This document shows positions 8,839-17,358 of a stretch of DNA of 64,000 nucleotides, piece after piece. Where the stretch lies: positions 930,001-994,000 of the forward strand of contig NZ_CP025394.1 of the NCBI RefSeq assembly GCF_002943525.1. The letters run 5' to 3'. The translations under genes and the position numbers were made by a program. Under the pieces are notes generated by a model. That model was given only the letters and a program-made list of their open reading frames with translations, did no database searches and was not told the DNA's origin. The first letter of the stretch is position 1, and every line of letters starts with the position of its first letter. Origin of the DNA: Kitasatospora sp. MMS16-BH015. Its GTDB lineage: Bacteria; Actinomycetota; Actinomycetes; Streptomycetales; Streptomycetaceae.

Positions 8839-9938
8839 CTGGGCGTTTCGTCTCCAAGTGCACTGATTGATACCGGTATGCGATGTGCCTGACTGGCTGT
8901 TCCGCCGGTACGCCATGTGCTGCTGTTCTGGGAGTGCTGCCTGCATACGAATGCCCGCCGGAACTGCGCAGTACGTCCTGTCTCATCCCAAAAAGCCGGG
9001 CTGGAGCACGTTCGTCCCGCGGTTCCGACGGCCTCTGGCCAGAAGCGAGGTTCCGCAGTATGCCGTCATCATGACGGATCGTCGACCGTATCCCAGCGAC
9101 CTGTCCGACGCCCGCTGGGCCTTGGTCGAACCCACCCTCTCCGCCTGGCGCCGCGCCAGGACCGAACGTGCCCTGGCGTTCGGCCGGCCACCCGAGCACG
9201 AACTGCGGGATCTACTGGACGCGATCCTCTACGTCGACCGCACCGGCATCCCCTGGCGCTACCTCCCGCACGACTACCCGCCCTGGGAGACCGTCTACGC
9301 CTACTTCGCCCGGTGGCAGAAGGAAGGCGTGTTCGAGCAGCTCAACGGCCTTCTCCGACGTCTGGTCCGCGCCGCCGAAGGCCGTGATCCGGAGCCGACG
9401 GCGTGCATCATCGACTCCCAGAGCGTGAAGACCTCCACGAACGTTCCCGCCGCCACGCAGGGCATCGACGTCGGGAAGAAGATCGCGGGCAGGAAGCGCA
9501 ACATCGTCACCGACACGATCGGCCTGCTGCTGATGGTGCTGGTCACCGCCGCGAGCGTGCAGGACGGTACTGCCGGCCGGCAACTGCTGACCGTGGTCGC
9601 CACCAACCACCCCACAGTCCACAAGGCCTGGGCCGATATGGGCTACAAGAACGCCGTCGTCGAGCACGGAGCAACCTTGGGCATCGACGTCGAGATCGTC
9701 CGCCGTGACCCCGCCACCAGGGGATTCGTCGTCCAGCCCCGACGCTGGGTCGTCGAACGCACCCTGGGCTGGCTCATGAACCACCGCCGCCTGGCCCGCG
9801 ATTACGAAGCCCTCCCCGCTCGCTCCGAAGCCATGATCCACGTCGCAATGATCAACCTCATGACCCGCCGACTCACCGGCGAGAGCACCCCGACCTGGCG
9901 AGGAACGTGAGCCTCGGAACCAGGGACAAAACGCTCAG
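8839..9938 (+). mobile_element. IS5-group insertion sequence, tandem copy 2 (1100 bp)
   Basis: Repeats the preceding element at a spacing of exactly 1103 bp (1100 bp plus TTA). The translated proteins are identical and no nucleotide difference was noticed on reading. It is flanked by TTA at 8836-8838 and 9939-9941. To the right the interrupted IS1182 transposase resumes in frame. Confidence 0.9.
9071..9910 (+). CDS. IS5-family transposase, copy 2
   Basis: Same 279-residue protein as at 7968-8807, with all three DDE blocks intact. Because copy 1 ends directly before it, transcription could reach this gene from copy 1 or from any promoter formed at the abutted ends. An assembly duplication is the main alternative explanation for a perfect tandem copy. 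Confidence 0.88.
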   Translation: MTDRRPYPSDLSDARWALVEPTLSAWRRARTERALAFGRPPEHELRDLLDAILYVDRTGIPWRYLPHDYPPWETVYAYFARWQKEGVFEQLNGLLRRLVRAAEGRDPEPTACIIDSQSVKTSTNVPAATQGIDVGKKIAGRKRNIVTDTIGLLLMVLVTAASVQDGTAGRQLLTVVATNHPTVHKAWADMGYKNAVVEHGATLGIDVEIVRRDPATRGFVVQPRRWVVERTLGWLMNHRRLARDYEALPARSEAMIHVAMINLMTRRLTGESTPTWRGT

Positions 9939-10562
9939 TTAGTCTCCCTGGGCAGCCGGTCATAGCGCACCGGCCGCCCGTAACGGCGGGCCCACTCGTC
10001 CGCGAGCAGGATGGACAGCCATTCCCCGTCAGCGCGTGCCAGCTCTTCGAGGGCAGCGCGCAGGCTCTCGCCGACCAGCTCGATGCGGTCCAGGCTCCGC
10101 ACCGCCGCCAGGACGTGGGTGGAGTCGGTGCGCTGACGCCCGCGGCGCTTGACCAGGCCCGCGTCGACCAGCCGGTCCACCATCACCGTCAGCAGCCGGT
10201 CCGCTCGGTCGCCCTCGGCCATCCGGTCGCGGAACTCACTGAGCACCGAGAAATCGAACCCGGGATCGTCCAACTCCAGCCCCAAGCAGTAACTTCCAGT
10301 CCAGACGGCACCGGACCGCTTCTGCGGCCTGCCGGTCCGTCAGGTTCTCGGCGTACTGCAGTACGGACACCAACGCGAGCCGCGCCGGCGACAGCCCAGG
10401 CCGCCCGTCGACCGGGTACCACTCGGCAAAGTCCTCATCGACGAACAGCCCGTCCAGGCGGTCCCGCACCCACATCGCCGCAGTCCCCCGAGGATTGCTC
10501 GCCCGCGCCATCCGCACGGTCAACGGCGGAATCTCTCGCCCCGGCCACGAGCCCGTCGCCAC
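9939..10562 (-). pseudogene. IS1182 transposase, N-terminal part, frameshifted
   Basis: From 10562 the minus strand reads REIPPLTVRMARASNPRG, AMWVRDRLDGLF, SVLQYAENLTDRQAAEAVRC, the standard N-terminus of IS1182 transposases. Near 10290 an extra T changes the frame: LDWK continues as LLLGAG instead of the expected YCLGLELDDPGFD, which is found in the adjacent frame and runs on through RQRTDSTHVLAAVR (first catalytic Asp region) to 9939. There it is cut by the tandem IS pair. Confidence 0.85.
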
Positions 10563-10695
10563 CGTAACCAGCCCCCTTCAACCTGCTCGGACCTCCCGTT
10601 CAGGACAGCAGGTGGACAAGGCCAGTGACGGGCAAAGCCCTCAGCCTCACTCTCGCCAGTGAAGATCACCAACAGCATCCGCAAACGCGGTCAGA

Positions 10696-11478
10696 GCCAA
10701 ATCGCGGATTCTCATCAACGGCAAGAGCCTGCGCGGCGCGGCCAGGGCGAAGAGCCGCAGGATCCACCTGCTCGCCGCGGTGGAACACACCACCGGCCTG
10801 GTCCTGGCCCAGCTGGACGTCGCCGAGAAGACGAACGAGATCACCTGCTTCCAGCCGCTGCTGGACACGATCGCCGACCTCGCCGGGACCGTGGTCACCA
10901 GCGACGCGCTGCACACCCAGCGAGAGCACGCCGCCGACCTCCTGGGCCAAGGCGCCCACTACATCGTGATCGTCTAGGGCAACCAGAAGCACCTGCGCAA
11001 GCAGCTCAAGTCGCTCCCCTGGAAGCAGATCCCGCTCCAGGGCCGCACCGGGAGCAAGGGCCACGGCCGCTCCGAGATCCGCCGGATCAAGGCAGCCGCT
11101 TTGAACAGTCTGCTGTTCCCCGGCGCCCGGCAGGCCATCCAGATCAAACGCCACCGCACCTGCCGCAAGACCGGCAGGACCACCGTCAAGACGATCCACG
11201 CCGTCACCAGCCTGACCACCGAGCAGGCCACGCCTGCCGGGCTCGCCCGGCTGGTCCGCGACCACTGGGGCATCGCGGCCCTGCACCACATCCGCGACAC
11301 CACCTTCGCCGAGGACGCTTCCCAACTGCGGACCGGCAACGCACCCTGTGCGATGGCCACCTGGCGCAACCTCGCCGTCGGTTCCATGAAGCTGACCGGT
11401 ATCACCAACATCGCCGCAGGACTGCGGCGCAACGCTCGCGACCCCCGACGACCACTCGCCCTCCTCGGCCTCGTGTGA
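10696..11478 (+). pseudogene. ISAs1-family transposase, N-terminally truncated with in-frame stop
   Basis: Starts abruptly beside the IS1182 end and reads [51 protein letters not shown], i.e. the DDE core of ISAs1 transposases. A TAG at 10975-10977 replaces the usual Lys in HYIVIVKGNQ. After it the frame continues to [20 protein letters not shown] and [19 protein letters not shown], ending at 11478. The N-terminal third is missing. Non-functional remnant. Confidence 0.85.
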
Positions 11479-11496
11479 TCAAACCGGACGTCATCC

Positions 11497-11586
11497 GACT
11501 ACGCCGAAGCCCTGCTGGCCTACCCGGTTCAGCGTGACGACGACGTGGCCCTCAAAGAGGTGAAGGCTGCGCTAGCCAGACACTAA
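11497..11586 (+). pseudogene. 3' fragment of an unknown gene cut by the ISAs1 element
   Basis: Between the ISAs1 remnant and the GHKL gene an open stretch reads DYAEALLAYPVQRDDDVALK then EVKAALARH and stops at a TAA (11584-11586), 53 bp before the GHKL start. The amphipathic, acidic sequence looks like a true C-terminus, and a purine-rich GGTAGGAGG follows directly after the stop. Inferred: the tail of the gene that once preceded the GHKL gene in its operon. The family cannot be recognised from 29 residues. Confidence 0.45.
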
Positions 11587-11639
11587 GGTAGGAGGCTCCG
11601 TAGCTTGCAAGGACAGCATGAGACACGAGGTGTGAGCTG

Positions 11640-14600
11640 GTGGCTAACTTTCGCACGTCCGCGCGCACCGTCGACATGCTTGGCAGGCAACAGATCGCGG
11701 GGATCCCGACCGCAATCAATGAGCTCTTCAAGAACTCTTATGATGCGTATGCCACCACAGTGGTCGTGGATTGGCTGAGGGACCGTGAATTTTTGGTGGT
11801 TCGGGACGATGGCATCGGGATGAGTCATCGAGATTTCTTGGAACGCTGGCTGACCATCGGCACTGACAGCAAGACAGCTGGCGGGAGACTTGAGGCCCTC
11901 CCGATCCCGCCGGATGCCCGTCGACGACCAGTGATGGGGGAAAAGGGAATCGGTCGCCTGGCGATTGCAGCGCTAGGAGCCCAGACCCTCGTTCTCTCTC
12001 GGCGCCGTGAGGATCCTGGCCAGACCAGTGGCGAGGCCCCTGTGGTTGCGGCACTGATTCCATGGAAACTGTTTGAGATGCCCGGGATCACCCTGGATGA
12101 CATCGAAATCCCAGTACTCAAAGTGGCGCCCCCAGACGCGCTCTCGAACGAGACGATCAATCGCCTAACTTCAGCCCTGGGTGACACGCTTCATCGTCTG
12201 CACGGCATGGCTGATCAAGAATTCCTGGATGTCATCCAAGCCGATCTCACGCGTCTTCGCGAGTTCGACTTGAGCTCACTGCGTCGACTTCCCGGTCCAC
12301 AGATTGGCGCTCCGGGCAGCCATGGAACAGTCTTCATCGTGAGCCCAACCGATGAATCTCTCCCCATTGAAGTTGATGGAGATAGAGGTCGACCACCGGG
12401 AGAGCAGGCCAGCCAGCTGGTCAAATTGCTCACAGGCTTTTCGGACACGATGTCCCGAGGACACCGAGAGCCTGAGATGCGCACATCCTTCGTCGTGCGT
12501 CGAGATTCGGGTGAGGCAATTGACCTGATCGACGGTGACGAGTTCTTCACGGATCGCGACTTCCGAGAATCTGACCATGAGTTCGTGGGAGAGTTCGATG
12601 AGTATGGAACTTTCCGCGGCGAAGTCTCGATCTATCAGCAGAACCCAGTCGAGCATGTAGTGCCATGGCCGGCTGGCAAAGGATCACAGACGCAGTGCGG
12701 CCCGTTCAAGATCCGCTTCGGTTATGTCCATGCCGAACTTCGCCACTCCAGCCTTTCTCCCGACGTGCACGCGCAGATTAACCGAAAGCTGAACAAGGTG
12801 GCAGGCCTCTACGTCTATCGCGATGGGGTTCGAATTCTGCCCTATGGCAGCAGTGACATTGACTACCTTGGCATCGAAGAGCGCAGAAGCCGGAATGCCG
12901 GATACTACTTCTTCTCGTATCGTCGAATGTTTGGCGCGATTGAAATTTCGGCCACCGCCAACGCCAGGCTGCAGGAAAAAGCTGGGCGCGAAGGGTTTCG
13001 CGAGAACGTAGCCTACCGTCAATTCCAAGCGATCTTGATCAACTTTATTACGCAGCTTGCTGCGGACTTTTTCAGGTCAAGCTCAGATATGGGGCAAGAA
13101 TTTCTTTCCAAGAGGGACGTGCTGGAGCGCACTGAGCAGATTCGGCGTAAGCGCGACAAGGTGGCCGGATCAGAGCGCGAAGCGTTTCGCCATGCGCTGC
13201 AGAAGGTGTTGGGTGAGTTCGCCGAAAACGAGCCTCAAAATCGGGCGCTTGACATCGTTCGTTCCGTAGGGCTCCAACTGTCGGATCTTGATCCATCGAG
13301 CCCGTCGACGCTGGATGAGGCCCTGGCTATTGAAAAGTCCGCCGAGTTGGAATTTCGAAAGATCGGCGAACGCTACACCGTCGAACGCCCGCGAGGTATT
13401 GGGTTGGATCGGGAAACCAGTAGGGACTGGTCCACCTATGAGCGCGAGCTTCAGTTTTTTGAGCGTGGTTTCCTGGCGTCGGCCGCTTCGGATGTCCGTG
13501 GAAAAGTTGCCGCAACGACGAGCGCAGCGGTCCCCTTGAATGTGCTGAACCAACGGGTCCGTCAGCAAGGCCAGAGGATGCTCGACGGCAACTTGAACGT
13601 GTGGATCCAGGGCGTGCAGGAGCTTCCACGGGACGCCGATGCTGTCGCACTCCAAGTGTTGGAAAGAGTTCGAGCGGCTGTAAATTCGGCGTCACGTCGG
13701 GCCAAGGATCTGGCAGACGAAATGAGCGCAGTCGCAGACAGCTTGGATCAGGTTGAGATCTTCGAGTTGCGTCAGCGAATGCTCGATGAACTGGATGCTG
13801 AACTTGATCGCCAGCAAAAGTCTCTCGCCCCAATTCGCGCGTACCTTAGCAGCTTCGAGGCATTGCTCAGCGGAAACGATGAGTTGGGCGATCAAATGGA
13901 AGCTGTAGAGGAAGAGGTGCTCGCGCTTCGAAATCAGGTCGACACGGACCTGGAGTTGACGCAGCTGGGTCGAGCCATCGAGCTAATCAATCACGAGTTC
14001 GCTTCGAGCATCAAGGCGGTCCGCCGCAACCTTCGGGCGCTGAGGCCGTGGGGAAATCGCAACCCTAAGCTTGGAGAGATCGAACGGGAGCTGGCTGCTG
14101 CATTCGAGCATCTTGACAACTACTTGGCCCTCTTCACTCCGCTACAGAGAAGGCTGTATCGGAAGCCGACACAAATCAGAGGCGCGCAGATTGAGCAGTT
14201 CTTGATGGATCTGTTTGGTGAGCGCCTCCGCCGGCATGACGTTGTCCTCACTGCGACAGATGCCTTCTCTCGGTTTGCGTTCTCCGGATATCCATCAACG
14301 TTTTATCCAGTTTTTGTCAACTTGGTGGATAATGCCATCTTCTGGCTATCGGACAGGCCGCAGCCACGGATCATCGAATTGGACGAGACCGCCGGAACAT
14401 TGAAGGTCTCAGATAATGGTCCGGGTATCTCCATGCGTGACCGCGAAGCTGTCTTCGAGCACGGCTTCTCTCGCAAGCCCGGCGGGCGGGGCCTTGGTCT
14501 CAAGATCAGCAAGGATGTATTGCAGCGTTCGGGGTGGTCTTTGCGCGTTGATCCCACAGGGGGGCTCCCGTGGCCGCCTAGTGGCCTGCATGACGCGGTT

Positions 14601-14663
14601 GGGCCGGGTGGGGGGAGAGGTGCAGAATTCCTGATCATTCCTCCCGGCGACGAAGAAGATTAG
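11640..14663 (+). CDS. MORC-like protein with two GHKL ATPase modules
   Basis: A 1007-residue protein (GTG start). The N-terminal module has the GHKL N-box INELFKNSYDA (Asn32), G1 box DDGIGM (56-61) and GEKGIGRLA (100-108), as in MutL/Hsp90/MORC-type ATPases. Residues 490-780 are charged and helical. A second module resembles a histidine kinase: NHEF (784-787, His785 in a dimerisation-helix-like setting), FVNLVDNAIFWLSD (N-box near 893), VSDNGPGIS and GRGLGLKIS. Known: MORC-like GHKL ATPases occur in bacterial restriction-type operons. Inferred: ATP-gated conformational sensor acting with the next gene, which carries a receiver domain. Stop and next frame nearly overlap. G+C is clearly lower than in flanking genes, suggesting transfer. 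Whether His785 is phosphorylated is unknown. Confidence 0.8.
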   Translation: MANFRTSARTVDMLGRQQIAGIPTAINELFKNSYDAYATTVVVDWLRDREFLVVRDDGIGMSHRDFLERWLTIGTDSKTAGGRLEALPIPPDARRRPVMGEKGIGRLAIAALGAQTLVLSRRREDPGQTSGEAPVVAALIPWKLFEMPGITLDDIEIPVLKVAPPDALSNETINRLTSALGDTLHRLHGMADQEFLDVIQADLTRLREFDLSSLRRLPGPQIGAPGSHGTVFIVSPTDESLPIEVDGDRGRPPGEQASQLVKLLTGFSDTMSRGHREPEMRTSFVVRRDSGEAIDLIDGDEFFTDRDFRESDHEFVGEFDEYGTFRGEVSIYQQNPVEHVVPWPAGKGSQTQCGPFKIRFGYVHAELRHSSLSPDVHAQINRKLNKVAGLYVYRDGVRILPYGSSDIDYLGIEERRSRNAGYYFFSYRRMFGAIEISATANARLQEKAGREGFRENVAYRQFQAILINFITQLAADFFRSSSDMGQEFLSKRDVLERTEQIRRKRDKVAGSEREAFRHALQKVLGEFAENEPQNRALDIVRSVGLQLSDLDPSSPSTLDEALAIEKSAELEFRKIGERYTVERPRGIGLDRETSRDWSTYERELQFFERGFLASAASDVRGKVAATTSAAVPLNVLNQRVRQQGQRMLDGNLNVWIQGVQELPRDADAVALQVLERVRAAVNSASRRAKDLADEMSAVADSLDQVEIFELRQRMLDELDAELDRQQKSLAPIRAYLSSFEALLSGNDELGDQMEAVEEEVLALRNQVDTDLELTQLGRAIELINHEFASSIKAVRRNLRALRPWGNRNPKLGEIERELAAAFEHLDNYLALFTPLQRRLYRKPTQIRGAQIEQFLMDLFGERLRRHDVVLTATDAFSRFAFSGYPSTFYPVFVNLVDNAIFWLSDRPQPRIIELDETAGTLKVSDNGPGISMRDREAVFEHGFSRKPGGRGLGLKISKDVLQRSGWSLRVDPTGGLPWPPSGLHDAVGPGGGRGAEFLIIPPGDEED

Positions 14664-14689
14664 TGGGCGACGTTAAGGTGGGGACACCA

Positions 14690-16384
14690 ATGACTTTCAG
14701 TAAGGAATCCGAGCAAGTAGCACTGCAGTACCTGCAAACGGTCGTGGTGATCGACGATGGCCTCCTGCTCGGCGTTGAGGACGCATCTGGCGAAGCGGAG
14801 GTTGTGGATCCCGTCGACCCTCTGGAAGTTGATCCCGCGGAGGGCGAGGGAGAGACGAAGACTCAAGGGTCGGCCGGCCAGGACCTTGATGGCGCTCCCG
14901 ACGATTTGCTGCGGGGTGAACAGCTAATTCGCGGCTTTGCGGAGAAGGGTCTGGTTTGCGGCCTCCTGAAGCCGTCCAGTGGTCAAGAGTTGGAAGATAT
15001 CAAGTCCGGGCAGTACCAGCGCCTTTTTGCTCGTGCGGACGTCATGGTCTTGGACTGGTCTCTTGCTAGAGATGAAGGTGCCACAACCCGCAAGTTGATC
15101 TTGGACTTGGTGGGGAAGTCAGAAGAAAGAGTCAAGCGCCTGCGCTTGATCTGCATCTATACAAATAGTCCGAACTTGGCGAGCATCCAGGAAAGTATTG
15201 CCTTGGATCTCAGGGCGGATGGGATCAATAGCTTCGTCGGCGGCGAAATGGAGCGCGACTGGTTTGTGCAGGGCGGCGACTTTCGAATTGCAATCCTTGG
15301 CAAGACTGGAGTCAGTCGACTGCCGCATTTTTCGGAGGCCGAGGTCCCGGAGGGAGAACTGCCGAGCAGAATCGTTACTGAATTCACTCGGCTCGCCCAT
15401 GGACTTATGCCAGCCCTGGCGCTGAACAGCTTGGCCATCTTGCGCGACAACGCACCTATGCTCCTACAGCGCTTTAACGGCAATTTGGATCCGGCCTTTG
15501 TAAGCCACGAGCTGCTCACAGGGCAAGGTAGGCGCTTTGCGGTTCAGCTTATTTCCCGGGAGATTCAGTCGATCCTCGAAGCTGCCGATGCGGGTTCCGT
15601 TCTTTCTCACCAAAACGTCAAGGCATGGGCGGCCACCAAACTTGAAGCGGTATCGTCCGACGAACTTGAAGTGAAGATGGGCAATAGTCGGCGAAAGTTC
15701 AAGAAACTGGATGTATTGACAGCGATTTCGCAAGAGGAATTTTCTCTTCAAACTTTTCGTGAACTTAAGACCACGGATGGACTCAAGCTTGGCGCGGCGA
15801 AGCTCGCCTCGCTCAGCTCGCTCTTTTCGCCGGATCCGGATGCTCTTGACTCAGACGAGCAGTTGGGGCTTCTCTCTTGTTTGAGTCGTGATCTTCACGG
15901 CAGGTACGACGGCACTCGGATGCCGACGCTTCAGCTTGGTTCCATCGTTGCGCAGCGTGAGCAGGATTCTTCGGGCGAAGTTCGGTATTGGCTTTGCTTG
16001 CAGGCGCTTTGTGATTCAGAGCGCGTGACCGGACCCAGAGGGTTTCCTCTGATTCCACTTCGTCCGGCTAGCAATGGAGCCGAATTTGACTTCCTGATTA
16101 TGGACCATAGTGGCGTCAGGGTGCAGCTTTCCGGCTCATCGCGCCCATTTGAGATGAAGGTAGTCGAGTTCTCCCCGGAGCAGGGTGATGATGTTATTCG
16201 GGCTACGCGGCGAGATGGCGAACTTGTCTTCCAGGACTGCGGGCATGGAAGCTGGTACTGGGTCGCAGAGCTGAGGCCCGAGCATGCGCTTCGAGTTTCT
16301 CATCAGATGGCGAGCCAGATCAGCCGAATTGGCCTTGATGAATCCGAATGGCTCCGACTGAGCGGAAATAATAAGAAGAGCTGA
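14690..16384 (+). CDS. Receiver-domain-like protein with large uncharacterised C-terminus
   Basis: About 564 residues from the ATG at 14690, which follows AAGGTGGGG at good spacing. A GTG at 14663 overlapping the previous stop would add 9 residues. Using the longer numbering, VVVIDDG (27-33) and DVMVLDWSL (126-134) match the acidic pocket and phospho-Asp strand of CheY-like receivers (Asp31/32, Asp131). They are separated by an unusually long acidic insert (residues about 36-85). The remaining 430 residues match nothing I recognise. The gene is tightly linked to the GHKL gene and shares its low G+C. Inferred: the GHKL protein and this protein form a phosphorelay-like or ATP-gated pair, with the C-terminus as the possible effector. 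No DNA-binding or nuclease motif is evident. Confidence 0.7.
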   Translation: MTFSKESEQVALQYLQTVVVIDDGLLLGVEDASGEAEVVDPVDPLEVDPAEGEGETKTQGSAGQDLDGAPDDLLRGEQLIRGFAEKGLVCGLLKPSSGQELEDIKSGQYQRLFARADVMVLDWSLARDEGATTRKLILDLVGKSEERVKRLRLICIYTNSPNLASIQESIALDLRADGINSFVGGEMERDWFVQGGDFRIAILGKTGVSRLPHFSEAEVPEGELPSRIVTEFTRLAHGLMPALALNSLAILRDNAPMLLQRFNGNLDPAFVSHELLTGQGRRFAVQLISREIQSILEAADAGSVLSHQNVKAWAATKLEAVSSDELEVKMGNSRRKFKKLDVLTAISQEEFSLQTFRELKTTDGLKLGAAKLASLSSLFSPDPDALDSDEQLGLLSCLSRDLHGRYDGTRMPTLQLGSIVAQREQDSSGEVRYWLCLQALCDSERVTGPRGFPLIPLRPASNGAEFDFLIMDHSGVRVQLSGSSRPFEMKVVEFSPEQGDDVIRATRRDGELVFQDCGHGSWYWVAELRPEHALRVSHQMASQISRIGLDESEWLRLSGNNKKS

Positions 16385-16674
16385 TCGGCTAATCTTTCCC
16401 ATGGGGCCTGAATATCCCTCAGCTGGCAAGAATTGGCGACGTTGTCGGCAATGCTTTGCGAGCATCTGCCTCGGTGCGGCCGTAGAGGGCTGCTCTGGGG
16501 GACATGCGGATTTCGGGTAATCGACGGAAGCGCCCAGCCCGTGCGAGTAATCCATGTCAGGCACGGGCCAGGGCTTCGACAAAGTCGCCTGGCGTCTGGT
16601 TCGTGACGGTCCGTCGGTGATCCGAGTGGAAGACCGTGCCTGCCTGCGCATCATCGCCGATATCGCCCGCTCTT
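16385..16674. other. Non-coding/remnant stretch after the receiver gene
   Basis: 290 bp without a supported gene. A 40-codon plus frame (16554-16676) reads KVAWRLVRDGPSVIRVEDRA but has no recognisable family. It may be IS-derived debris. Confidence 0.3.
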
Positions 16675-16831
16675 GACCAGCTTCGCGGGGCGCCGTTGCT
16701 GCCCTGCGAGGCGCCGCGCCTGCTGGAACGTCTCACCGAGGTGCCGGACCCGCGTGATCCGCGCGGAGTGAGCCACCCGCTGGCCGTCGTCCTCGCCCTA
16801 GCCGCATGCGCGGTCCTGGTCGGGGCTGCCT
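16675..16831 (+). pseudogene. ISAs1-family transposase N-terminal scrap
   Basis: Reads DQLRGAPLLPCEAPRLLERL, TEVPDPRDPRGVSHPLAVV and LALAACAVLVGA, the conserved N-terminus of ISAs1-type transposases. Similarity stops after about 52 residues and unrelated sequence follows. It is a different copy from the C-terminal ISAs1 remnant at 10696-11478. Confidence 0.75.
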
Positions 16832-17067
16832 CCCAGGTCGGCGTCCGCCCCGATCCGATACTCCCTGCCCGGCAACGGCCCTCCGCAGCCAACTGCGACG
16901 GTTCTGCGACCAGGGCTGGAGATTCGCTGAAGGAGCGGTCACGTTCACGGGCGCATCCAGCATCACGATCGTTCGCTACCGATACCGCGGAGCACGCATC
17001 CCGGCTCCGTCCCTGGACCATCGAATCGGTAGCCCTCACAGGCTGACCGGCGGGCTAGACACGTGGA

Positions 17068-17100
17068 GAGCCGGATGCGGTGAAGTCGCATGTCCGGTTC
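17068..17100 (+). ncRNA. Group II intron domain V relic
   Basis: The 33 nt beginning GAGCCGGATGCGGTGAAG and ending TGTCCGGTTC reproduce the catalytic domain V hairpin of bacterial group II introns: GAGCCG paired with CGGTTC, an AT.../...TGT bulge and a GCG/CGC upper stem. The canonical 34-nt domain has a GAAA tetraloop; here one A is missing, which would break the tetraloop. Domain VI-like sequence follows (GGCTCAGGGAAACGG). No intron-encoded protein is found in the 200 bp upstream, so this is the 3' end of a decayed intron. Confidence 0.75.
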
Positions 17101-17358
17101 GGACGGGCGGCTCAGGGAAACGGATCAGCGGTTACGCTGCCACCGCGCCCTGTGCCGACCGCACAGGGTCACGACAGGTCGCCAGCCGCGCTGCGCTGGC
17201 GTCCAGTGCAGCGCCGGTGCCTGACGGCCCGTCGGCCAGTAACCATGGCCGTCTGTGACGGGCGCAAATGCCTCCCCCAACATCCCGCACGCTCTGGCTG
17301 CAGGGGCTGCGGCTCGTTGGGCTTCCCGCAGGCGACCTGGAAACCGGACCGTGCGATG
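17101..17358. other. Intron 3' flank, no gene seen
   Basis: 258 bp between the domain V hairpin and the convergent end of the gene fragment at 17359. The first part probably includes intron domain VI and the old splice junction. Nothing else is supported. Confidence 0.35.

Larger units (their letters stand above)
5568..10699 (-). mobile_element. IS1182-type element split by three nested IS5-group elements
   Basis: Both ends carry outward-facing inverted repeats of about 39 bp, with 35 of 39 positions matching. The left one is at 5569-5607 and the right one at 10660-10698, and both begin GGCTCTGACCG. Inside, three pieces of one minus-strand IS1182 transposase (10562-9939, 7735-6711, 5717-5640) join exactly when the inserted elements and their 3-bp target duplications (TTA, TGA) are removed. 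The reconstructed element is about 1930 bp, the normal length for IS1182 elements. It is inactive because the transposase is interrupted twice and also frameshifted. No target duplication around the whole element was recognised. Confidence 0.85.

Noticed and set aside
16557..17039. Minus-strand frame ending VFHSDHRRTVTNQTPGDFVE that faintly resembles an IS3-type DDE region
   Set aside because: Only a few residues match and the rest is Arg/Ser-rich noise. The plus strand holds an ISAs1 fragment and intron debris.
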